DNA of 64,000 nt, taken from contig CALNXK010000016.1 in the NCBI GenBank assembly GCA_942486035.1, positions 4,761,001 to 4,825,000 on the forward strand, read 5' to 3'. How positions within the stretch are numbered: position 1 is the first letter of the stretch; each line of letters begins with the position of its first letter. The position numbers and the translations under genes were made by a program. This document shows positions 55,719 through 64,000 of the stretch, in pieces. The DNA comes from Porites lobata. Taxonomy: Eukaryota > Cnidaria > Anthozoa > Scleractinia > Poritidae. The notes under the pieces are model-generated. The model was not told the DNA's origin, made no database searches, and was given only the letters and a program-made list of their open reading frames with translations.

Positions 55719-58700
55719 ATGGCATCCGCTGAAGTACCCGAATGTCCTATCTGTCGTGAGCTTTATGATCATCAAGATCTTTGTCCTCGGCTTCTCATTT
55801 GCGGTCACACCTTCTGTACAAGCTGCCTAGAGAAGTTAGTCAAGAATAATTCCATTTCTTGCCCAGACTGCAGAAAAAAAACGTCTGTTCCCACTGGTGT
55901 CGCAGGACTGACAAAAAATTATGCATTATTGAAAATTGGTAACACCACACCTCAAGACGTAGAAGGTTTGCATAACTGCGAAGAGTGTGAAACCAAGCAC
56001 CCTGCAACCTCTTGGTGCCTGGATTGCGATTACGATATGTGCAAAACTGCAGCTCACTTTCACACTCGTAACAAAGCGAGTCGTGACCACAAAATTGTTT
56101 CCTTGGAGCAATTGGCTGTGTCCGTTTTCTGCTCTGAACATAAAGAACAATTCCGCTTGTTCGATGCAGAATGCAATCACATGGTCTGTAAGAACTGTGT
56201 TACTCTGACGCATAAGAACCACAGGCTTCTATCTTTAGCTGACGTTGGTTCAAAGTATAAACAGGAGATGGAAACGCTCGCATCCCAAGCAAGTGCTCGA
56301 GCAGAGGTGATTAAAGATGCAGAAACTCGGGTGATAAATGCAAGTCTTAACATGAAAAAAGCGTACGATGAACAGCGGGCCAAAATTCAAAGCGTATTTA
56401 AAACAGTGAGTTTGTCTTTGTTTCATGTGAATTAAGGTGACTCGACCCAGTTTTTTTGGGGGGGTACCATCCTACTTTGAAGCTCTCTGGTATCCCCACC
56501 TTTACTTTTATCGTAAGTCTAACACATAGAATAGATAACATACAGATCAATCTACAATATAACATAAAATTTTTGGCGATCGGAGTAAATGTCACGTGGT
56601 TATAATGCCACGCCCCTTTGAGGTCTGAGTCGAAAATCTGCTGTTACCGGCATTTTTTCGTGAAAATCTCTCTGCTACACATAGTGCGCATTAGTGCCTT
56701 GCGCTGAACAGAGTTTCACCAAAATCGCAAAGACCCAATTCGAGAAATTCAGCGGTTTCCAAATTTAGATCATAATTAATGCGAAAATGGTAAGCAAACT
56801 TTACACGGATTATATCTTATAAACTATGAGACTCATCTCTTTATTTTGGGCATCCTTATAACAGATGGGTCCTTGCAAGTCAGCAAAACGCTTTAGGGCC
56901 TTGTAAATGCGCGCGATTTCGAGCAAAGCAAACATATAGAAATTATAGTTTTCGCTATTTGTTGACGTTTGTCAGCGTTTAAGAGTCCTTCTCACGAAAA
57001 AAGCATTTTCTTGAAAATTCGTAGTTTTTTTTCCTTCAAAGTTTTTCAGGGCCACAATTGATTAACTAACTACCCGGACTCTGAATTTCATGGTCATTGA
57101 AAAACTGTGACATTATCTTCTGTAAGCCCAAACTTGAGTAAACATTGAAGATTTTTAGCGTTTTGGCTGAGTTTGTGCTTTGGGAGTTGTCTATTGTTTC
57201 TAGTCTGTCATGATACAGCATTCTTGTTCAGCACGCGTGCAATGACCACGCTTGGCTGACTTCCGAATGCTCACCGAGATACTACCGTCACGAGTTGGTT
57301 TAATTATTGGCTTGCATTAAACCTATGAAAAAATGATATTTTTTTAATAGTAAGTAGATTTAGTGTGTAGCACTTCTTGAATTTTTTGCAAAGGCACAAG
57401 AAGCACGACAATTGATTAAAAAATGTGAGTTAAACCTCTATGTATCACACGGTGGCCTGTCTCACTGTACCAAAATTATTATATCTCGGTGAGCATTCGG
57501 AAGTCAGCCAAGCGTGGTCATTGCACGCGTGCTGAACAAGAATGCTGTATCATGACAGACTAGAAACAATAGACAACTCCCAAAGCACAAACTCAGCCAA
57601 AACGCTAAAAATCTTCAATGTTTACTCAAGTTTGGGCTTATAGAAGATAATGTCACAGTTTTTCAATGACCATGAAATTCAGAGTCCGGGTAGTTAGTTA
57701 ATCAATTGTGGCCCTGAAAAACTTTGAAGGAAAAAAAACTACGAATTTTCAAGAAAATGCTTTTTTCGTGAGAAGGACTCTTAAACGCTGACAAACGTCA
57801 ACAAATAGCGAAAACTATAATTTCTATATGTTTGCTTTGCTCGAAATCGCGCGCATTTACAAGGCCCTAAAGCGTTTTGCTGACTTGCAAGGACCCATCT
57901 GTTATAAGGATGCCCAAAATAAAGAGATGAGTCTCATAGTTTATAAGATATAATCCGTGTAAAGTTTGCTTACCATTTTCGCATAAATTATGACCTAAAT
58001 TTGGAAACCGCTGAATTTCTCGAATTGGGTCTTTGCGATTTTGGTGAAACTCTGTTCAGCGCAAGGCACTAATGCGCACTATGTGTAGCAGAGAGATTTT
58101 CACGAAAAAATGCCGGTAACAGCAGATTTTCGACTCAGACCTCAAAGGGGCGTGGCATTATAACCACGTGACATTTACTCCGATCGCCAAAAATTTTATG
58201 TTATATTGTAGATTGATCTATATGTTATCCATTCTATGTGTTAGACTTACGATAAAAGTAAAGGTGGGGATACCAGAGAGCTTCAAAGTAGGATGGTACC
58301 CCCCCAAAAAAACTGGGTCGAGTCACCTTAAATTAAACTCATTTGATATGGCGGTAACTAGACCTTGGCTTCAAGAATCTCGGAAAGCAGCACAAAGTCT
58401 GGTTACTCCCCAACCTAGCTGTTTATCTGCTCGCCCAGGGTTCTATCTAGGGTATTTGAGGGGTAGAAGCTTCCCCCCCCCCCAAAAAAAAATATTGTTA
58501 TCATTACAGTATTTTTAAATTACTAAAAGTAACTATATCGGAAAAATCATCCAGATGCGACGAGGTCAGTGCACATGAAACAAGTATTCCCTGTCTAAGG
58601 ACGTTATATGACAAGGGACATGGATCACGAGTATTACAAGTGTCGTCGTTAAGTTTATTTATTTTATTCACGTACTAACAAGTCAACGAGCATGTATAAA

Positions 58701-59796
58701 TATTTGTGCAATTAGACATGTCGGGTAACTCTTCTGTTCACGTTAGCAAATATCGGAGCTAAATGTGTAGTGTCAGAACGTGATCTCGACCAAAAAGTAG
58801 AATAAAATACCACCGTAACATTTCTCAAAATTGTCTCAAATGCACCAGATTGCATCTCAGCGCCTATTCATTTCAAAAAATTATCAAGGGGGAATGTCCC
58901 CGGAACCCCCAAGGAAGCTCGTGCCCTTCGGCTACTCGGGAATTCTCCCCCAAACGATAAATCCTAGATAGAACCCTGCCGCCTAAGTACTGATCGTTTC
59001 TTAGTAACTCCTGAAATGATCTACTTTTTTGCTGTTGTTTGTTTATTTCTTTGTTTTTATTATGCCATAGCTTCATGACGCAATCACAACCAGAGAGCAA
59101 GATTTGATGAATGAGTTGGAGACACTACACAGGGAAAAGGCAGCCATACTCACAAAGCAACGAGCCCGCTTGGCTAATTGTCAAGACTGCATAAAGGCTA
59201 CCGTCCAAAGCGTTTTATCGACGATCCAATCCTCTGATAACGCTAATATCCTTTACGTCAGATCCGCTGTAGAGTCTACACTCGAAGCCGCCACCGAAAA
59301 CCAATACCTATTGCTTGAGCCAGAAGCCCAGTTTGTACCAGAGTTTACCCGCTGTGATGAAAGGAAGTTACAGCGAGTGGTAGTTGCACTCAGTAATGTG
59401 GGTGTGGTCGTGGACAAGTCCACGTGTGCAGAAACAACTACAGCTGCTGGTTCGGGTCTTGAACACGCAAATCCGGGGGAGGTGGCGTCTTTCACTATCA
59501 CTGCTCGTGACGCTAAAAATCGCGCGCGCGATCTTGGTGGCGACACTTTTGAAGTTCAGCTCAAAAACGAATTAGAAGATAAAGTTAGCGCGGATGTTCA
59601 GGACAAAGGAGATGGAAATTACCTGGTAACTTACACTATCCCTAGAGGTGCTAAGCGGGTTGATTACGAATTGAGCGTACTCTTACGGGGTGCTCCCATT
59701 CAAGGAAGCCCTTTTACCGTACACATGGCATCGTCACTACGCCGCAAGACTTACAAAGTGTTGTCCGATGTAGCCAGTAAAATAACTCAACATTAG
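55719..59796 (+). CDS. TRIM45-like RING/B-box/filamin protein, copy C
   Basis: Exons 55719-56405 and 59071-59796 give 470 residues. The acceptor TTTCAG at 55707-55712 places the ATG six bases into the exon. RING is complete (CPIC...CGHTFCTSC...CPDC). B-box 1 has the same Cys to Ala change as A and B (MCKTAAHFH). B-box 2 keeps its full ligand set (CSEH, CKNC, THKNH), unlike A and B. Then coiled coil and filamin repeat (NYLVTYTIPRGAKRVDY, GSPFTVHM). The donor phase and the exon 2 start (LHDAITTREQDLMNEL) match A and B, so the intron is orthologous, although it is 2665 bp because two inverted-repeat elements have been added. It is clearly diverged from A/B along its length. Predicted E3 ligase. 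Confidence 0.92.
56432..58331. mobile_element. 1.9 kb near-perfect palindrome with 850 bp arms, TTAA-flanked
   Basis: Left arm 56432-57281, spacer 57282-57481, right arm 57482-58331. Outer ends read TTAAGGTGACTCGACCC and GGGTCGAGTCACCTTAA; inner ends read TCACCGAGATA and its complement. I noticed only scattered mismatches across the arms (for example near 56773, 56540 and 56549). No open frame in it resembles a transposase. TTAA at both edges fits a piggyBac-type target, but because TTAA is itself palindromic a TA target is also possible. It lies wholly inside the copy C intron. Confidence 0.92.
58436..58978. mobile_element. Inverted-repeat element with CAGGGTTCTATCTAGG ends
   Basis: CAGGGTTCTATCTAGG at 58436 is mirrored by CCTAGATAGAACCCTG ending at 58978. 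The right half includes GGGTTCCGGGGACATTCCCC-type sequence on the minus strand. CAGGG ends suggest hAT ancestry. It is the second element in the copy C intron. Confidence 0.7.
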
Positions 59797-60169
59797 TTAG
59801 AGCATTCGACTTCTGTGCGTCAATTCAGGTTGTTTTACGACAGCTTGATTTTCCAAGTCCCAATTTTTGCCTTGGAAATAAGAAACTTTCCCTTTTTTTC
59901 ATATTACTGGAATACTGCTGATAGGGACTTTTTTCTTCGATTTTGCTCTAGGATTCCTGGTTAAAAAGTACAAACGACTGTATCATACAAATTTTGAGCT
60001 TGTATTGTTTCCACATTACAATAGACAAAGAAAACTTTTGTTACAATGAGAATCTTCTTCGTTTAGAATATCATCTGTGAGTTGTTGCATTCATACTCTT
60101 CTCCCTTCCTTTCATTCACGGGTGATACAACAGAAATAAAAGTCTGCGTGCTGGCTATCTCATCTGTAT

Positions 60170-60330
60170 TTTTCTCAAAAAGAAAAAGAACTCAATGTGT
60201 ACCTTAAACAATAAAAAAAGTACTCAATCTCCACTTTTCAAAAAGGAGAAAAATTCAGTCTGTACTTTTCAAAATATAAAAAGAAGTAGTCAATCGGTAC
60301 TTTTCAAAAAAAAAAAAAAAAACTCGGTTA
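60170..60330. repeat. Degenerate tandem repeat, about 40 bp unit
   Basis: About four imperfect units of the form AGTACTCAATC...TACTTTTCAAAAA followed by an A-rich run. Confidence 0.65.
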
Positions 60331-61159
60331 AGACGAACCTCGGGTAGCCAGTGATCATGACCACCCTATACTCTATTTAGTCCTTCGGGCAATGTGCACG
60401 GTGTATTAATGTTAGTCACCCCGTTCCTGTTTCTCACTTTTTTTTCTTCCCCTTTGCTTAAAGTTCACACTTATTCCTCAATCGAGAAAGAATATGGTCA
60501 AAACACTCATAACAGCGTTATTTTTTGCGTTAAAGTTATGTTAGCATATAGCATCGCCTTTTTTGACAACGTAGTTTTAAAGATGCTGTAGGAAAAACTG
60601 TTTGAATGCAGAGGTCCACGCAGCGCATAAATATAACTGACTGGTTAAAAAAAATAATGAAAAAATGAACGGTGACAACGTTCCTCACTTGCAGCCAACG
60701 ACTGAATTGCGTAGGAACCAGAGAAGTGAGATCGGACGTCAGCATGTAAATAAAGGCGCACTGTTGCAGCCACTTCAGTCCATGTTTTGATCACACCTCG
60801 CCCACCCAGACCAATGACGGCACAAGTCAGATAGACCATGACATCGGGGACTATGTCCTCTACTCTTTTCGAACAATGTCACGGGCTCTGTCTCGTCCCC
60901 TTCCAACTGGAGTACAAGGATGAAGGAGACAAGGTCAATGGCTTAAAGTCACCGCCCTCTTGCAAGATCTCTAATTAAAGAGATGCTGTAGCCAGACGTC
61001 ACGTAAAGAGTAAAATAAAACAAAACTGGACATTGAACTGTTTCTATTTCTATTTTCATTGTATAATCATTTACGTATATATTATTCTATCTAGTATTAA
61101 TAATTGTAGTTAATTATTAACCACTTATGTGAGTTTTGAATTGATATTTTAGGAGCCGT

Positions 61160-61260
61160 TAAAAGATATTTTCTCTCGGTATAGCTCTGGCCTTGAGAAG
61201 GCTAATTTTGTTAGCCCGAAATATTGGCCTTTAATAAATCAGCCCTTTGCCGTAGTGCCA
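61160..61260 (+). mobile_element. Retroelement-like tail with GGCTAA hairpin and CGAAA
   Basis: Reads GGCCTTGAGAA, then the perfect stem GGCTAA-TTTTG-TTAGCC, then CGAAATATTGGCC. This arrangement resembles the hammerhead-derived tails of Penelope-like elements and LINEs but lacks the CUGANGA core. Tentative. Confidence 0.3.
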
Positions 61261-61552
61261 GCCCTGTATTCAGTTTTGAGTTAAAGATGCTGTGATGGTG
61301 AGACCTTGCTGGCTATGCCATGCTGATGAGTTCTAACAAGGACGAACCAGCTGTCCATGGCTGCCACTACCGCGGGGTGATATGGCTGTGCACTTGCGTA
61401 GGGTACTGGTCATACCGCGGAGTTGATATTCAGTGCATATTTTGGTCTTAGTAAATGACTCGTACCCAGGGACTGCGCACACTAATAACCGCGCGCAAGG
61501 AAGGTGACTGAGGACGAGGCACCTATGGTTGAATATTTCCAAAGAACCTGTT

Positions 61553-62697
61553 GTTGAGGCCTCGAATGTAATAAATGACCCTAAATGTAATAAAGGTCCT
61601 AAGTGTAATAACTTTTGGCCCCAAATGTAATAAAGGTCCTAAATGTAATAACTTTTGGCCCTAAATGTAATAAAGCGTCTCATAATGTTATATGTGTAAT
61701 AGGTTTTAGCCCTAGATGTAATGGAAGTCTTAACAGTATACTGCATGTATGTAGTATAACAACCCCAAACTTGATAAAGTCCCTGACTGAAACATGCGAC
61801 GGTCTGATGCGATATTAATTTTATAGCCACCTGGCGATTCCCAGGGCGATTCACTTTCTTCGCCCTAATGAAGTCTTCATAGATATTCATAAACTTAGAA
61901 AGCGGCTAGAGCGCTCAAGAAGTAGGAGAAACACTTATAAATTAACTACGTCTCGATCGCGTTTCCTACTACATGATCCCTACATCGTAAAACGCGAGTT
62001 ATAAACAACTGGAATCTACACAAAAGTTTTCAAAAGACAGTAGTAATTTAGTAATTGAAGGAAGTATTAATGTGCATTAGAAACAGTCGTAGTAAATTAA
62101 CTACTTTTGCCTATGGGTTTTTTTAATGTTGCGCCAAAAAAAGAAATGTTTTTTTTTAAATCATTTTCCAAAAGAGTATGTCGGTCGGTCCATACAGAAT
62201 GCTGTGAACACGAAGTTATATATAAACAGCAAGATATTGAGGGCAGTATATCTTGATAGTTTTTCGGACTTCCTGACTTTGATTTTAATTTCTACCAGGA
62301 GTACTTCTTGAAGTGAATTTTTATGCTAACTTTTTTTTCCAGGATTTCACCACATGAATAATAATAAGTTGTTACTCAAATGGCTATATAGGGGATCTGC
62401 CTGGTGTATTTAGTGATTCTTCCCTAGACACATTCATGCGCTCAGTTAACCTGTAATAAGGCTGAAAGCCAACACTATGAAATCTTCTTATGACCATAAG
62501 CATAATAAGAGCTGAAAGAATTACGCTTAGGACCCGTTATTACATTTAGGGCCAAAAGTTATTACATTTAGGACCTTTATTACATTTGGGGCCAAAAGTT
62601 ATTACAATTAGGACCTTTATTACATTTGGGGCCAAAAGTTATTACAATTAGGACCTTTATTACATTTAGGGTCATTTATTACATTTGAGGCCTCAAC
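61553..62697. mobile_element. Foldback element with repeat-built termini
   Basis: GTTGAGGCCTCGAATGTAAT starts at 61553 and the complement ...CATTTGAGGCCTCAAC ends at 62697. Each end is an array of roughly 40 bp units (AATGTAATAAAGGTCC, then AATGTAATAACTTTTGGCCC) in inverted orientation: about three units on the left (61563-61680) and four on the right (62534-62690). The middle, about 850 bp, has no recognised protein. Confidence 0.85.
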
Positions 62698-62813
62698 ACT
62701 GTTGGCTAAATTCGATTTTCTCTCTGTTTTTACCAGTGTGAGCTCGGCGCTGCTTCTGCTGCTGTTTAACTCCAAACGAAGCCTCAGGTCAATTTTCGTG
62801 GAAAGTTGTAGTA

Positions 62814-62990
62814 TAGAGCGTTTTCACTCACGTGGCCAGCGTCTGTGCAAATTTATTTTAACAAAAGAAAGCGTTTACATAAGAAAAGAGTTTAACTCCC
62901 ACAGGACTGGTTTGGGACACCAACATGGCCACCGTTTCATTGTTTTGCGACACCAATATGGCCGCCGTGACGTCATGTGAAAACACTCTA
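62814..62990. mobile_element. TA-flanked MITE, TAGAGCG family copy 2
   Basis: TAGAGCGTTTTCACTCACG starts at 62814 and the complement ...TCATGTGAAAACACTCTA ends at 62990. Same family as 31484-31659. It contains TGACGTCA at 62968-62975 and lies just before the candidate first exon at 63085. Confidence 0.85.
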
Positions 62991-63084
62991 TATGCTTCAC
63001 GTTCAAGCACCCTCCCTCCCCTCCCCTGCAAAAGTAAAAGGGTTTGTCACACGCAGGCTACCTACGTCCCGACAACAACGCCCA

Positions 63085-63139
63085 ACTTCCGCCAGAAGGT
63101 TTTGGTACTCATTCTATCGAACCTTTTGCCTCACTTAAG
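63085..63139 (+). promoter_or_regulatory. Candidate type II first exon of a further TRIM gene to the right
   Basis: ACTTCCGCC (reverse of GGCGGAAGT) at 63085-63093 leads to ...CTTTTGCCTCACTTAAG with a GTACGT donor at 63140. It is related to 43898-43973, including the intron sequence after the donor (GCAAGGCAAAGCTTGTTGT vs TCAAGGCAAACTTATTGT). The body of such a gene would lie beyond 64000. Confidence 0.4.
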
Positions 63140-64000
63140 GTACGTACAACTTCTTTAATTAATATATTGCAAGGCAAAGCTTGTTGTCAGAAGGCGGTAG
63201 AATAGACTAATTCAAGCGTATTCTGCATGATACCGTTTTATAACCCTTTCACTCGCAAAGTCACATTCGTTTTGGCATCAGTTTGAGTCTTGATGACATT
63301 TTATCGCTTTTTATACCATTTAATGCTGTGGTTATATGACCGTCTGCCGGTCGGAGTTTCCTAAACACTTAATGGCTGTAACCTGATATGAACATCTATA
63401 GGATATTGCTTATCTACTAGTTCGCTTTATCTACCCGCAGATGCAAGTCTAGATATTGGAATGTAAGACATTTTTTAGTGATTAGAAAACCTTGACGGGT
63501 TGTCGGTCGCTTAGGCTCTTTGTAAATTTAAGCTTTAGTGAGTACTGTACTTTGTTTTCAATTCGAGGCTGCACTTCACTAGTTTAAAGCATTCTATATA
63601 TTGTTGGATTGACTTCAGTGACGACACGGAAAAGTTTTCGGTTCAGTTATTTTATCAATAACAACGAGAGATTAATTTTAAGTCAAAGTTCTTCCAGTCG
63701 CATTGACTGTACTGAACACCTCAGACTTAATGTATCAGTCTTTCTACTATTTATAACGATTTCATTTAGAGTTTCAAGTTAATAGCAAACGTAAGTGTGA
63801 AGGCAGTGAAGGTCTAAGCTCAAGTCACTTTACTTTGCATTTCAATTAAGTCGAAAGTTGAAGCGATTCAAGAAAGTTTTGAGCGACGTGCATTCTTTCA
63901 ACCGACATAGCCGACGACATTAATTAACTTCGTGGGAAAACGTTACATTCAAGCTAAAGCTTTACCCCTCTCCCAATCCGAAGTTAAATGGTCGCAGCCC
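63140..64000. other. Window end, putative first intron, nothing else recognised
   Basis: Related at its start to 43974-44100. No coding exon or repeat recognised. Confidence 0.4.

Larger units (their letters stand above)
59797..61552. other. 3' flank of copy C
   Basis: Contains a degenerate tandem repeat (60170-60330) and a retroelement-like tail (about 61020-61260). No coding exon supported. Confidence 0.5.

Noticed and set aside
58168..58518. Open frame of 116 codons and its twin on the opposite strand at 56398-56595
   Set aside because: They are the two mirror arms of the large palindrome read in the same sense; a repeat artefact.
1..64000. Prokaryotic features: operons, CRISPR arrays, phage genes
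   Set aside because: The spliced gene structures, domain families and transposon types are all eukaryotic; no regularly spaced direct-repeat array was seen.

Overview
This is a window of animal nuclear DNA. Genes are split by many short introns, the background is AT-rich, and non-autonomous DNA transposons and LINE fragments are abundant. A single-copy TRIM37 beside a local expansion of TRIM45-like genes, and the style of the repeats, suggest a cnidarian, probably a stony coral or other hexacorallian. That assignment is inference; no marker gene settles it. All exon models below were built by hand from GT/AG boundaries and reading phase.

Left part (1-34.6 kb) holds three ordinary conserved genes. 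TRIM37 (+) enters already inside its B-box and ends at 14985; 24 exons chain in perfect phase to about 903 visible residues. A nine-exon gene for a predicted mitochondrial protein (-) runs from 23524 to 17751 (296 residues; possibly Tim44/MAIP1-like). Only 98 bp separate its start codon from that of a divergent gene (+, 23623-34633, 431 residues) that closely resembles TP53I13, so the two probably share a bidirectional promoter. Their introns carry hairpin MITEs, a Harbinger-like MITE, a nested hAT-like element and pieces of LINE reverse transcriptase.

Right part (36.4-64 kb) is a tandem array of two-coding-exon TRIM genes with the TRIM45-type order RING, B-box, B-box, coiled coil, filamin repeat. 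Copies A (41147-42771) and B (49946-51763) lie in a segmental duplication that includes the non-coding first exon, the first intron and 3' flank. Copy C (55719-59796) is older and diverged. Short non-coding first exons of two related types, all next to a GGCGGAAGT motif, occur at about 38.95, 43.90, 48.06, 53.21 and 63.09 kb; the last implies a further gene to the right of the window. The introns of these genes are full of inverted-repeat elements. The most striking is a 1.9 kb near-perfect palindrome (850 bp arms) in the intron of copy C, flanked by TTAA.

The observations most worth following are that palindrome, the loss of a zinc-ligand His in B-box 2 of A and B, the concentration of A/B protein changes in the coiled-coil region, a MITE insertion in B whose empty site is preserved in A, and a LINE fragment sitting directly on a TRIM37 splice donor with a 25 bp copy of the exon end.
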